64,000 nucleotides of DNA from Paenibacillus ottowii (GTDB taxonomy: Bacteria; Bacillota; Bacilli; Paenibacillales; Paenibacillaceae). The stretch's first letter is position 1; each line of letters opens with the position of its first letter. A program made the translations under genes and the position numbers. The stretch spans positions 248,001-312,000 of the forward strand of contig NZ_VIJZ01000002.1 of the NCBI RefSeq assembly GCF_006874425.1, written 5' to 3'. Below are positions 1 through 8,765 of the stretch, in pieces. Below the pieces are notes generated by a model that saw nothing but the letters and a program-made list of their open reading frames with translations, searched no databases and was not told the DNA's origin.

Positions 1-1173
1 GACCTCATCCAGAATGTTCAGCGCCTTGACTAAGCCTTCCAGTACATGCGCGCGGTCCTCAGCCTTTTCCAATTCAAACTTGATACGGTTTGTGACAACT
101 TCGCGCTGGTGTGCAATATATGCTTCCAAAATGGATTTTAATCCAAGCTGATGCGGCGCTTTGTTTACGATGGCTACCATATTGAAATTATAAGCCACCT
201 GGAGATCGGTTTTTTTCAGCAGATATGCCAAAATACCTTCTGCATCGGCTTCCTTCTTCAGCTCAACAACAATACGCAGGCCATTTCGTCCACTCTCGTC
301 ACGGACCTCGGCAATTCCTTCTACCTTTTTCTCCAGACGGATATTTTCCATAGCAGTTACGAGTCTGGATTTAACAACCTGGTATGGAATCTCTGTAATA
401 ACCAGTTGCTGCTTGCCACCACGCAAAGACTGAATTTCCGTTTTAGAACGGATATAAATACGTCCTTTGCCTGTTCTGTAAGCATCCTTGATGCCTTCGC
501 CACCCATAATGAGTCCACCAGTCGGGAAATCCGGGCCTTTAATAAAGGTCATGATTTCTTCCAGCTCGATCTGTGGCTTTTCCATCACTGCGATAGTGGC
601 GTCAATTACCTCACGTAAGCTGTGCGTTGGAATTTCAGTTGCAAAGCCTGCTGAAATCCCGCTTGAGCCGTTTACCAACAGATTAGGATAACGAGATGGC
701 AGCACAACAGGTTCCTTGGCCGAGTTATCAAAGTTGTCCTTGAACAAAACCGTGCGTTTTTCGATATCACGCAGCATTTCCATTGCGATCGGAGACAAGC
801 GCGCCTCCGTGTAACGCATAGCTGCTGCAGGATCATCATCCTGAGAACCCCAGTTGCCATGACCGTCCACCAGTACGTGGCTCATTTTCCAAGGCTGTGC
901 CATCCGTACCATACCATCATAAATAGATGAATCACCGTGAGGATGGTAATTACCCATAACATCCCCAACGGTTTTGGCGGATTTGCGATATGCTTTTTCC
1001 GGAGTATTACCCGAATCGTACATCGCGTACAGAATCCGACGTTGTACGGGCTTTAATCCGTCCCGCACATCAGGTATTGCCCGATCCTGAATTATATATT
1101 TGGAATATCGGCCAAAACGGTCACCGACCATTTCCTCCAGATAAGCTGGCAAAAATTGCTCCGATAAGCTCAT
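1..1173 (-). CDS. parC: DNA topoisomerase IV subunit A (ParC), 3' part cut by window edge
   Basis: Breakage-reunion subunit of topoisomerase IV, which decatenates daughter chromosomes together with ParE. The 391 visible codons start [20 protein letters not shown] and run through the winged-helix domain. The active-site tyrosine is Tyr121 in the AMRYTEAR motif. The quinolone-resistance region [10 protein letters not shown] has Ser82 and Asp86 at the positions equivalent to E. coli Ser80 and Glu84. The start ATG at 1173 has a GAGGTG ribosome binding site, and the gap to the upstream parE stop is 22 bases, so the two are one operon. The frame leaves the window without a stop, so the C-terminal domain is not seen. 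GyrA is the alternative, but the adjacent parE and the N-terminus favour ParC. Confidence 0.95.
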   Translation of the reverse strand, partial: MSLSEQFLPAYLEEMVGDRFGRYSKYIIQDRAIPDVRDGLKPVQRRILYAMYDSGNTPEKAYRKSAKTVGDVMGNYHPHGDSSIYDGMVRMAQPWKMSHVLVDGHGNWGSQDDDPAAAMRYTEARLSPIAMEMLRDIEKRTVLFKDNFDNSAKEPVVLPSRYPNLLVNGSSGISAGFATEIPTHSLREVIDATIAVMEKPQIELEEIMTFIKGPDFPTGGLIMGGEGIKDAYRTGKGRIYIRSKTEIQSLRGGKQQLVITEIPYQVVKSRLVTAMENIRLEKKVEGIAEVRDESGRNGLRIVVELKKEADAEGILAYLLKKTDLQVAYNFNMVAIVNKAPHQLGLKSILEAYIAHQREVVTNRIKFELEKAEDRAHVLEGLVKALNILDEV

Positions 1174-1195
1174 GTCTACACCTCATTTAATAGCA

Positions 1196-3175
1196 CTACT
1201 CTACGTATTCCGTGAAATCCACGTTTTCCACGATCCAGCGCTTACGTGGATCTACCTTGTCACCCATCAATGTGGACACACGGCGTTCAGCTTTGGCAGC
1301 ATCCTCAATTTGAACGCGCAACAGGGTGCGTGATTCGGGATTCATTGTCGTTTCCCATAACTGATCAGGATTCATCTCCCCGAGTCCTTTATAACGTTGA
1401 AGCTCAAAATTCCGTCCAAATTCTTTTAGGTAATTATCAAGCTGCTCGTCAGTCCAGGCATAACGAACCGTTTCGAGCTTACCCGACTTGCGGGTTATTT
1501 TATACAATGGCGGCTGAGCAATAAATATGCGTCCTGCATCAATGAGTTCTTTCATGTACCGATAAAAGAACGTCAACAACAGTACTTGAATGTGCGCGCC
1601 GTCCGTATCTGCGTCGGTCATAATGATGATTTTGGAATAATTGCTGTCTTCCAGCGAGAACTCTGTTCCTACCCCCGCGCCAATCGCTGCCGTAATAGCA
1701 CGGTACTCATCATTTTTCATAATATCGGCAAGCTTTGACTTTTCCGGATTCATCGGCTTGCCCTTTAACGGTAAAATAGCCTGGATCTTGGAATCTCGAC
1801 CCTGTTTGGCCGATCCTCCCGCCGAATCGCCTTCCACGATAAATAATTCATTACGTGTAAAATCTTTAGATTGCGCAGGCGACAGCTTACCATTCAAATT
1901 AGAACTTTCACTGCGCTTCTTGCCAGAACGCATTTCGTCCCGAGCCTTACGCGCAGCTTCACGTGCTTTGGACGCTTGAACTGCCTTTTTAATCAAAGTT
2001 TGCGCAATCTGTGGATTTTCTTCCAAGAAACGCTGCATCTGTTCAGATACGATGGCATCCACTGTACTTCGTGCCGAAGCACTCCCCAGCTGATCTTTTG
2101 TCTGACCGACAAATTCAACCTCAGCCATCTTGACACTGATTACAGCCATCATGCCCTCACGTAGATCGTTACCCTCCAGGTTTTTATCCTTTTCCTTCAA
2201 CAGCGCTGTTTTGCGTGCATAGTCATTCATCACACGAGTGTAAGCGGTTTTGAAGCCTGTTTCATGCGTTCCCCCGCCACGTGTTGGAATGGAGTTAACG
2301 AACGAAGCAATCGTCTCTGTGTAACCAGCATTGTATTGGATGGCAATCTCTACTTCAATGTCCTCTTTCTCAGCATTAAAGTGAATAACATCATGCAGTA
2401 CATCCTTGCCCTCATTCAAAAAAGCAACAAACTGACTCGCTCCACCCTCATAATAATATTCATCTGACTTTCCACTGCGTTCGTCTTTAAGCTGAATACG
2501 AAGGCCGGAATTCAGAAAGGCAATTTCCTGAAGGCGCTCAGCCAGTGTATCATAGTTAAAATGGATGCCTGACTGAAAAACGCGAATATCCGGTTTAAAT
2601 GTAACTTTTGAGCCCGTCTTGTTAGTATTGCCCAGCACTTCAAGGCCTGTGGTCGGTTCACCGACATGCTCCACGCCCTTCTTGTCCTGCCAATATTCGA
2701 ACCGCTGACGGTGAATCTTGCCGTCCCGGTAGATTTCCACTTCAAGCCATTCCGAAAGAGCGTTCGTTACAGACGCACCTACCCCATGCAGACCCCCGGA
2801 CTTTTTATATCCCGAACCGCCAAACTTACCTCCGGCGTGCAAAATGGTGAATACAACTTGAGGCGTAGGAATTCCCATTTTATGCATTCCCGTAGGAATA
2901 CCGCGCCCGTTGTCTGATACTGTAATAGAGCCGTCCTTATGCATTGTGATATCAATGCGAGAGCAAAACTTGGCAAGATGTTCATCCACCGCGTTGTCTA
3001 CAATTTCCCATACCAAATGATGCAGTCCCGAAGAACTGGTGCTCCCGATGTACATGCCCGGCCGTTTGCGAACTGCCACAAGCCCTTCGAGCACTTGAAT
3101 GTCGTCCGCGCCATATTCTGAAGCTCCGTTCTGTGTACCGGAAGCTCCCGCAGACAAGTCGATTTTGTCGACCAT
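1196..3175 (-). CDS. parE: DNA topoisomerase IV subunit B (ParE)
   Basis: ATPase subunit of topoisomerase IV, 659 residues, normal for the family. GHKL ATPase motifs are visible: EIVDNAVDEH (about residue 57), DNGRGIP, and GGLHGVGASVTNALS. The TOPRIM metal-binding motifs follow as EGDSAGGSA and TDADTDGAH, and the C-terminal part carries the PLYK and RYKGLGEMNPDQLW blocks typical of GyrB/ParE. The start ATG has a GGGGGAG ribosome binding site 5 bases upstream; a second ATG just upstream is out of frame. It is the first gene of a parE-parC operon. I found no clear terminator between the leftward ABC permease gene and parE, so some read-through is possible. Confidence 0.97.
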   Translation of the reverse strand: MVDKIDLSAGASGTQNGASEYGADDIQVLEGLVAVRKRPGMYIGSTSSSGLHHLVWEIVDNAVDEHLAKFCSRIDITMHKDGSITVSDNGRGIPTGMHKMGIPTPQVVFTILHAGGKFGGSGYKKSGGLHGVGASVTNALSEWLEVEIYRDGKIHRQRFEYWQDKKGVEHVGEPTTGLEVLGNTNKTGSKVTFKPDIRVFQSGIHFNYDTLAERLQEIAFLNSGLRIQLKDERSGKSDEYYYEGGASQFVAFLNEGKDVLHDVIHFNAEKEDIEVEIAIQYNAGYTETIASFVNSIPTRGGGTHETGFKTAYTRVMNDYARKTALLKEKDKNLEGNDLREGMMAVISVKMAEVEFVGQTKDQLGSASARSTVDAIVSEQMQRFLEENPQIAQTLIKKAVQASKAREAARKARDEMRSGKKRSESSNLNGKLSPAQSKDFTRNELFIVEGDSAGGSAKQGRDSKIQAILPLKGKPMNPEKSKLADIMKNDEYRAITAAIGAGVGTEFSLEDSNYSKIIIMTDADTDGAHIQVLLLTFFYRYMKELIDAGRIFIAQPPLYKITRKSGKLETVRYAWTDEQLDNYLKEFGRNFELQRYKGLGEMNPDQLWETTMNPESRTLLRVQIEDAAKAERRVSTLMGDKVDPRKRWIVENVDFTEYVE

Positions 3176-3273
3176 TCATGCTCCCCCTTTGTCTAATCGT
3201 AACCGTGTTTTGCTTTATTCTTGATGGTTTTCACCAAAAATGCAAACAGATGTTTTCTTTTACCTTGTCCATT

Positions 3274-4272
3274 TTAATTCAATATATCCCGTTTCGTAAA
3301 GATGGCGAATGAAACAATCAATGCCGCAGCCCCCCAAATGCCTAGTACAGCTAAAGAAAACGGAAGGGTCATTCCCTCAATCGGGGCAGGGCTTCCAGAT
3401 AAATAATCGGTTAATCCCAGGTTAACCATAAATAAATATTTGGCGCTCTGCCAAGATGAAGCCATGTTGGTCAGGATAGTGCCCGAAATGAGCGCAGCCA
3501 TCATGACCACGATACTTGCTGCTGTACTACGCACCAGAACAGATACCATAAAGGCTAACGAAGCAACGACCAGACTGACAAACCAGATCAATCCGGCTTG
3601 CAGTATCAGATAATGCCATTGTGGAATTGCATGGACAGCAGACATATTCACCGTCGCCCCCACAATTTGAAAGCCGGTAAATACCGGGACATTAAAACCA
3701 CGAAAGCCAAAAAACAGGCCTGAGATGAGATAACTAATGACAAATACGGCCAAAATGATGAGCGATACAAACATATACAGTGTCAGCAGCTTGCTCAGTA
3801 GTATTTTCCACCGCCTGACCGGCCGAGTCAGCAACATTTTTATCGTGCCTGTCGTCCGTTCTCCTGAAACCAGATCCGAGGCAATGGCCATGATCAATAA
3901 CGGAACGAACAGGTTTATGGAATTATCCATAAACTCTCTGGTAAAAGTGACTCCATTCGGCTCGTTAGGATTCACGTCATTTTCTAAATAATATTGCATC
4001 TGCTGCACAAAGACACGGCGGTAGGTCTTCCATTCCTCTGGAACCCTATCGCTGCCCAGCGAGTTTTGGTTATCGGTAATGGCCTGACGTAGTTCAAGCC
4101 GCCAATCATTGCCGAATTTTTCGCGATTGTTTTGTGCCACTTTCATCTGAGCATACGTAAAAATCGGCACAAGCACCAGCAAAACAAGTAAAATGACATA
4201 AAATCGTTTCTTCTTGATAATTTTTAGGGTTTCATTTTGTACGAGCGGTAAAATATTATTCAAGTATCTCAC
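3274..4272 (-). CDS. ABC-2 type transporter permease
   Basis: Membrane subunit of an ABC-2 transporter, about 332 residues. The sequence shows an N-terminal membrane anchor after a KKKRFYVI stretch, an extracytoplasmic loop of about 90 residues, then five further hydrophobic segments. The SGERTTGTIKMLLTRPVRRW stretch is the amphipathic motif that couples ABC-2 permeases such as NatB to their ATPase. The longest frame starts at a GTG (4272), overlapping the ATPase gene by 17 bases. A TTG at 4263 has a better placed AAGGTGAG ribosome binding site inside the ATPase 3' end, so the true start may be there. Substrate unknown. It belongs to the three-gene operon with the ATPase and the SGNH hydrolase. 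Confidence 0.88.
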   Translation of the reverse strand: MRYLNNILPLVQNETLKIIKKKRFYVILLVLLVLVPIFTYAQMKVAQNNREKFGNDWRLELRQAITDNQNSLGSDRVPEEWKTYRRVFVQQMQYYLENDVNPNEPNGVTFTREFMDNSINLFVPLLIMAIASDLVSGERTTGTIKMLLTRPVRRWKILLSKLLTLYMFVSLIILAVFVISYLISGLFFGFRGFNVPVFTGFQIVGATVNMSAVHAIPQWHYLILQAGLIWFVSLVVASLAFMVSVLVRSTAASIVVMMAALISGTILTNMASSWQSAKYLFMVNLGLTDYLSGSPAPIEGMTLPFSLAVLGIWGAAALIVSFAIFTKRDILN

Positions 4273-5332
4273 CTTCCGTCATTTTCAGAAATAGTTGCTC
4301 CAGCGTAGGATTGATTTTGGTTACACCTTTAACGAAAATACCGGAAGCTGTCATGTGTGCGACCAGCTCCGCAATATGCTCTTCATCCATTTCTGTAAAA
4401 ATAGCATCGACTCCGCTAGCTGCAACAATGCTGTCATCAATGAATTCATCGACATTCGTAATTATTTGCACATACGGAGAATTTTGCAATAGGGCAAGGC
4501 CCTGATCTCGAGGTTCTAGCTGCCATACGGCCATATGCGAGTGGGTCTCAACCAGCTCCCGCACCCCGCCAACAGCTAGCACCTTGCCCCGACTTATAAT
4601 TGCCACACGATCACATAGCAACTGGATCTCGCTGAGCAAATGGCTGGAAACAAATACAGCCATGCCTTCTGCCGCCAACAAACGAATAAAGGCTCTCATC
4701 TCTTTGATTCCCTTAGGGTCTAGCCCGTTCGTCGGTTCATCCAAAATGAGCAGCTTTGGTCTGCCAAGCAAGGCTTGAGCTATACCAAGGCGCTGACGCA
4801 TCCCTAGTGAATATGTACTTACCTTATCATGGATGCGACGATCGAGCCGAACCAACTCAACCACTTCGCGAATACGCTGTTCATCTACACCAGGCTGCAT
4901 CCGGGCAAAATGCTCTAAATTCTCCCATCCTGTCAGGTAGCTGTACACCTCTGGATTTTCCACAATAGAACCTATATGCTGTAAAGCCTGCTCAGGCTCA
5001 CGATTTACATTATGACCGCATACGGTAATTGTCCCTTCCGTAGGCTTAATTAAATCAACTAGCATACGAATTGTCGTCGTTTTTCCGGCACCATTGGGAC
5101 CGAGAAATCCGAAAATTTCACCCGCGCGGACGTCGAACGTTACATCATGAATGATCATTTTGCGTTTAATGCGTTTCTTAACATGCTGAACAGAGATCAC
5201 GATTTCACTATTGCTGCTGTCTCTGTCAGTGCTACCAACCTGGATGGAGGAATGAAGACGGGACGCTGCATCCGTGGAAGACGAATCTTTAGTCACTACA
5301 GCATCGGTCTTGTCAGCAGATTGGATGCTCAT
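4256..5332 (-). CDS. ABC transporter ATP-binding protein (NatA-like)
   Basis: ATPase subunit of the ABC-2 transporter. After a charged, Ser/Thr/Asp-rich leader of about 45 residues that is unusual for the family, the nucleotide-binding domain shows Walker A GPNGAGKTT, signature YSLGMRQRLG, Walker B LLILDEPTNGLDP and the H-loop SSHLLSEI. The C-terminal 100 residues follow the DrrA/NatA accessory-domain pattern. Its ATG at 5332 overlaps the stop of the SGNH hydrolase gene by one base (TAATG), so translation is probably coupled, and its 3' end overlaps the permease gene. Total length 358 residues. Confidence 0.92.
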   Translation of the reverse strand: MSIQSADKTDAVVTKDSSSTDAASRLHSSIQVGSTDRDSSNSEIVISVQHVKKRIKRKMIIHDVTFDVRAGEIFGFLGPNGAGKTTTIRMLVDLIKPTEGTITVCGHNVNREPEQALQHIGSIVENPEVYSYLTGWENLEHFARMQPGVDEQRIREVVELVRLDRRIHDKVSTYSLGMRQRLGIAQALLGRPKLLILDEPTNGLDPKGIKEMRAFIRLLAAEGMAVFVSSHLLSEIQLLCDRVAIISRGKVLAVGGVRELVETHSHMAVWQLEPRDQGLALLQNSPYVQIITNVDEFIDDSIVAASGVDAIFTEMDEEHIAELVAHMTASGIFVKGVTKINPTLEQLFLKMTEGEILE

Positions 5333-6243
5333 TACTTATTCCCTCCCTTTTTCGCTTCTGCAGGTTGGCTACTTGTAGACTGTTGTTTTTGATCGACATG
5401 ATCAGATTCCTTCGTGGCAGTAACAGCAAATCCTTGTGCGATACGTTCAGCGATGGCCTGGTAGCCCTGGCCGTTTGGGTGAAAGTGATCGGAAGATAAA
5501 TAGACAGGCAAATTTTGCTGAAATAAATCGAATGTCGGAACCAACGTCATGTTACTATTTTGGTTGGTAATGGCCATGGCGGCCATATTCCATTCAGTTA
5601 CCACAAGATTACCCGGAATTTTCATTTCCTTCAGGTCACTAAATGGATTATATAATCCAACATAGATGATTTTAGCATGGGGATTGATTTTCCCTACCTT
5701 TGTCAGTACCTTTTGCAGACGCTTGGCTGCATCAGGAAGAGCTTTGCGTAGACCGTTGAGTGTAGGCGGCTCCTTTCCGGTTTGGGCAGCCTGAGCGCCC
5801 TGGAACAAATCATTTCCGCCAATGGAAACTATAATCACATTAGCTTTCTTCAGTACATAAGACACACCTGGCTCATCCAGCTTGGTTAAAAGTCCTTGGG
5901 TCGTCAATCCATTAATCCCCAGATTATTGATGAGCTGTGCCTTATGTCCTTCCTGATCATTTAATAAAGTCACCGACCGACGCACAAAACCACTTCCGGA
6001 GTCATCCCCCGTTCCTTTGGCTAGCGAATCTCCAATGGCAGCTACGCGCAGCTCTCCCGTCTGAGCAGTAGCCGATGGTGCAGTTTGTGTCTGCGATGAA
6101 CCGGAATGTACAGGCTGATTACTTACCAATGGCTCTGGAACTGTGATGCTTCGTATTGCTGCAATAAAACCGTACATTAATAGCAGTGTGGCGGCAATGG
6201 AAACGGAACCGACAGACCGCCAAATCCATTTTGATGAATTCAC
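5332..6243 (-). CDS. Membrane-anchored SGNH/GDSL-type esterase or lipase (YpmR-like)
   Basis: Extracytoplasmic serine hydrolase of the SGNH family, 303 residues from the GTG at 6243. That GTG has a strong AGGAGGG ribosome binding site; the longer frame to 6303 has none. One N-terminal membrane segment (about residues 7-28) is followed by a Ser/Thr/Gln linker and the hydrolase domain. Block I is GDSLAKGTGD (nucleophile Ser), block II NLGINGLTTQG, block III SIGGNDLF, and block V DHFHPNGQGY supplies the catalytic Asp-His. It is the first gene of an operon with an ABC-2 exporter, which may mean it acts on a lipid or envelope compound handled by that transporter; this is inference. The natural substrate cannot be read from sequence. 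Confidence 0.9.
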   Translation of the reverse strand: MNSSKWIWRSVGSVSIAATLLLMYGFIAAIRSITVPEPLVSNQPVHSGSSQTQTAPSATAQTGELRVAAIGDSLAKGTGDDSGSGFVRRSVTLLNDQEGHKAQLINNLGINGLTTQGLLTKLDEPGVSYVLKKANVIIVSIGGNDLFQGAQAAQTGKEPPTLNGLRKALPDAAKRLQKVLTKVGKINPHAKIIYVGLYNPFSDLKEMKIPGNLVVTEWNMAAMAITNQNSNMTLVPTFDLFQQNLPVYLSSDHFHPNGQGYQAIAERIAQGFAVTATKESDHVDQKQQSTSSQPAEAKKGGNK

Positions 6244-6369
6244 TCGTGTTCCCTCCTGATAGCTTGGTGAAATAAACATAAAGCTTCTTATGTCATTTTG
6301 CAAATAAACCGATCTGATTCAAGCGAAACATAACATTTGGAATCTCATATCATTTTCCACGAACATACT

Positions 6370-6412
6370 AAAAAAGGATGACAAATTGCCACCCTTTTAT
6401 CCTTTTTTGTAC
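6370..6412 (-). terminator. Intrinsic terminator after the AIM24-family gene
   Basis: Inverted repeat AAAAAAGGATgA / TATCCTTTTTT around a CAATTTG core, ending in a T run on the minus strand. It lies directly downstream of the AIM24-family gene. Confidence 0.7.
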
Positions 6413-6451
6413 TCACACCCTTCCCTCTGATCAGCAGTAAAATGGAAGGAA

Positions 6452-7132
6452 CTATTTACTATCAGGAATAAAACTTCTGATCCATTGTCCAAAACTGCCC
6501 GGATTTCGGCTTTGGATCAGTACTGTTCCTTCACCGCGAAAACGACAGACAAGGGCTTCCCCACTCGTTACGCTGGACAACCAGCCTTTGGATGCTTTTT
6601 CAATTCTATAATCCATATAATCCGGCCATGCCACCAGATGAGCATTATCAATAATGCGCTCCTCTCCTGGCGCGATATAAATGGGATGAATGGCTCCATA
6701 AGAGGATAGGAATACAGTACCTCGACCACTGATTTCGACAATAAAAAAACCTTCACCGGAAAATAAGCCTTTCATCAGGTTTTGCATTTTTGTGCTAACC
6801 TCAATCCCTTCCGTACAGGCCAAAAAACCGTCCTTTTGGACCAATAGCCTATATGTGCCGTCCAGTTCCACTGCTTGTACATCCCCTATGGTTGCGGGGG
6901 CTAGCAGTACTTCAGCAGGTCCCCGGGCTGCCCTCAGTTCTTGAAAAAAGAATTTTTCTCCGCTCAGCATTCTGCCTAAACCACGTAACAGCCCACCGTC
7001 TACCGTCCCCTTTATATCTACACTGGAAGACATGGAAACCATCGCTCCCATTTCTGCTTTAATAGTTTCTCCGGGGTCTAGCCGTACCTTAAGCATAGCA
7101 AAGGCACCTTCATGCACGATTTCATAGCTCAT
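6452..7132 (-). CDS. AIM24 / TIGR00266 family protein
   Basis: Soluble 226-residue protein of the AIM24 (TIGR00266) family, a single-domain beta-rich fold with conserved glycines. Recognisable blocks are FAMLKVRLDPGETIKAEMGAMVSM near the N-terminus, GLGRMLSGEKFFFQ, GDVQAVEL, and the C-terminal GEALVCRFRGEGTVLIQSRNP. The molecular role of the family in bacteria is not established. The longer frame begins inside the terminator of the upstream gene and is rejected. ATG 7132 has an AAGGTGA ribosome binding site and starts MSYEIVHEG, as family members do. It is monocistronic, with a terminator on each side. Confidence 0.88.
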   Translation of the reverse strand: MSYEIVHEGAFAMLKVRLDPGETIKAEMGAMVSMSSSVDIKGTVDGGLLRGLGRMLSGEKFFFQELRAARGPAEVLLAPATIGDVQAVELDGTYRLLVQKDGFLACTEGIEVSTKMQNLMKGLFSGEGFFIVEISGRGTVFLSSYGAIHPIYIAPGEERIIDNAHLVAWPDYMDYRIEKASKGWLSSVTSGEALVCRFRGEGTVLIQSRNPGSFGQWIRSFIPDSK

Positions 7133-7260
7133 ATATTCACCTTGCTTTCCAAAAGTAGTCTGATCCATCCAGCTTACTGTTATCATACTATAACCATGTC
7201 CCTTATGTCTTTTCAGGTATAAAACAATGATTATGCTTGAAGAGACATGAGAGACATCAA

Positions 7261-7290
7261 AAGACCCGCTGAGCATTGTCAGCGGGTCTC
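7261..7290 (-). terminator. Intrinsic terminator after the CAP-domain gene
   Basis: A perfect 10-base stem GACCCGCTGA / TCAGCGGGTC with a 6-base loop is followed by TTTT on the minus strand. It ends the CAP-domain transcript. Confidence 0.85.
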
Positions 7291-7361
7291 ACCATTAGCG
7301 CTACGTCACGATCTGTTCATTCACAGCGAATGACGTTTGCAACATCATTTTTTCTATCAAC

Positions 7362-8099
7362 TTAGTTACGTGTGAACTCTTGTACCCAATATCCATTGTA
7401 GTAAGCTACACCAATTTGTGTATATTCTGCCTTCAAAATATTTTCACGATGTCCCTGACTATTCATCCAAGCAGTCATTACTTCTTGTGGTGTTTTTTGT
7501 CCCATTGCAATATTCTCACCTGCATACGTATAAGTTACACCAAATTTTTTCATCATATCAAATGGTGAACCATACGTCGGAGAGGTATGGGAAAAGTAAT
7601 TATTCGTGCTCATGTCCTTCGCCTTCGCTAAGGCTACTTCTGTGAGCTTTGTATTAGATGTGAGAGGCTTCAGACCTTTTTGGCTGCGTTCGTTGTTTAC
7701 CAGCTTTACAACCTCGGCTGCAAATTGAGACTTGCTGAGTTGCGCATTAGAATCTGAAGACTGACCTGTGCCTGAGTTGGTGTTTTGTTTTTGTGTCTGT
7801 TGCTTGTTAGCAGAGTTTGAAGCATTTTGGCTACCCTGATTCGTCGTTTGCTTGCCAGAAGAAGGATTCGCTGTTTTTGCAATAGCCTTGTCCGGATCAG
7901 TACAATCCTTAATGACTGTCTTCGTTATTGTCGTTGTCCCGTTGGACATATTGACTGTGTACCCGTTATTTTGAAACCATTGTTGTAATTGAGCAGACAA
8001 ATCGTCAGCTGGTGAAGCTGATGCCGGAACGATGAATCCTGCGGATAAAACGGCGCTTAGGCTTCCCATCACCAGTGTTTTTTTCAACATATTCTTCAT
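7362..8099 (-). CDS. Secreted CAP/SCP-domain protein (YkwD-like)
   Basis: Secreted 245-residue protein. It has a Sec signal peptide (positive MKNMLKK, hydrophobic core, cleavage near ASASPA), then a short domain with QLQQWFQNNGYTVN, and a Ser/Asn/Gln/Thr-rich low-complexity linker (about residues 75-120). The C-terminal CAP domain starts at FAAEVVKLVNNERSQKGLKPL. CAP hallmarks are YFSHTSPTYGSPFDMM, AGENIAMGQ, VMTAWMNSQGHRENIL and GVAYYNGYWVQEFTRN. The family includes B. subtilis YkwD and is often wall-associated or spore-related; the biochemical role is unknown. The start has an AAGGAGATGACGAA leader. A good sigmaA promoter and two inverted repeats lie upstream. Confidence 0.9.
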   Translation of the reverse strand: MKNMLKKTLVMGSLSAVLSAGFIVPASASPADDLSAQLQQWFQNNGYTVNMSNGTTTITKTVIKDCTDPDKAIAKTANPSSGKQTTNQGSQNASNSANKQQTQKQNTNSGTGQSSDSNAQLSKSQFAAEVVKLVNNERSQKGLKPLTSNTKLTEVALAKAKDMSTNNYFSHTSPTYGSPFDMMKKFGVTYTYAGENIAMGQKTPQEVMTAWMNSQGHRENILKAEYTQIGVAYYNGYWVQEFTRN

Positions 8100-8131
8100 T
8101 TCGTCATCTCCTTGTTGTATATGTGCCTTGT

Positions 8132-8160
8132 TGAGAACGTCTCAGGTTACAACTTTGTAA
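8132..8160. promoter_or_regulatory. Two adjacent inverted repeats in the CAP-gene leader
   Basis: TGAGAACGTCTCA (8132-8144) and TTACAACTTTGTAA (8147-8160) are dyads two bases apart. They lie between the predicted transcription start (about 8167) and the ribosome binding site. The position would suit a repressor operator; no regulator is assigned. Confidence 0.4.
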
Positions 8161-8173
8161 TCATTACTCTAGC

Positions 8174-8201
8174 AGTATATCATGTTTTATAGCATCAGCA
8201 A
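8174..8201 (-). promoter_or_regulatory. SigmaA promoter of the CAP-domain gene
   Basis: On the minus strand: -35 TTGCTG, 16-base spacer, and -10 TATACT preceded by TG in extended -10 position. The A/T spacing and match are good; transcription would start near 8167. Confidence 0.6.
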
Positions 8202-8217
8202 GGGTATAAAAGTTGGA

Positions 8218-8252
8218 AAAAAAATAGCCCTGCTCGGCAATGGCCGACAGGA
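8218..8252 (-). terminator. Intrinsic terminator after purT-GNAT
   Basis: Stem CCTGTCGGC / GCCGAGCAGG with a CATT loop, followed by GCTATTTTTTTT on the minus strand. It closes the purT-acetyltransferase transcript. Confidence 0.8.
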
Positions 8253-8303
8253 CAAAGTTAAAAATAGTGAGGCTTTAAGTACTAGATTATTGTTACAGGC
8301 TGA

Positions 8304-8765
8304 TTATCTAAGCTTTTTGCTGAAACGATAGCCTTGCTTTTCAAAGCCGATTCGATTGTAGAAAGCGCGGGCCTCTACTTGTTTGATGCGGTTATTCGCT
8401 CCAGTAATGAATAAATGGTAGCAGCCTTGCGCACGCCCCCACTCCTCACCACAAGCAACCAACCGCTTGCCAATGCCTTCGCCGCGATACTCCCCGCTCA
8501 CGACCAGCATGGTGATTTGTACGGCAGGATCAGGATAAGCCAAGCTTTGAGCCGTATGCATGCCGATTACACCGACAACACGACCATCCATTTCTGCAAC
8601 CATCATATTCGCTTGGCTGTCCTCTTGCGTTGTTCCCATAACTTCTTTCATAACACCACAAGTCATGGGGTATCCAACTTCTCTGAGTAGTCCGGTTACG
8701 GCTTCGCAATCGCCAAGCTCTACGGAACGAATTGTCAGTACTGGAATCATCACACTGTTAGACAT
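8304..8765 (-). CDS. GNAT family N-acetyltransferase
   Basis: Putative acetyl-CoA dependent N-acetyltransferase, 153 residues, single GNAT domain. Motif A is seen as [18 protein letters not shown] (the acetyl-CoA phosphate loop, R/Q-x-x-G-x-G/A type), and motif B as [21 protein letters not shown] at the C-terminus. The gene overlaps the 3' end of purT by 8 bases and is therefore probably co-translated with it, though a functional link to purine synthesis is not implied by the family. Substrate unknown. Confidence 0.88.
   Translation of the reverse strand: MSNSVMIPVLTIRSVELGDCEAVTGLLREVGYPMTCGVMKEVMGTTQEDSQANMMVAEMDGRVVGVIGMHTAQSLAYPDPAVQITMLVVSGEYRGEGIGKRLVACGEEWGRAQGCYHLFITGANNRIKQVEARAFYNRIGFEKQGYRFSKKLR

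Noticed and set aside
7133..7276. 48-codon N-terminal extension of the AIM24-family gene
   Set aside because: It starts inside the terminator of the upstream gene and has no ribosome binding site.
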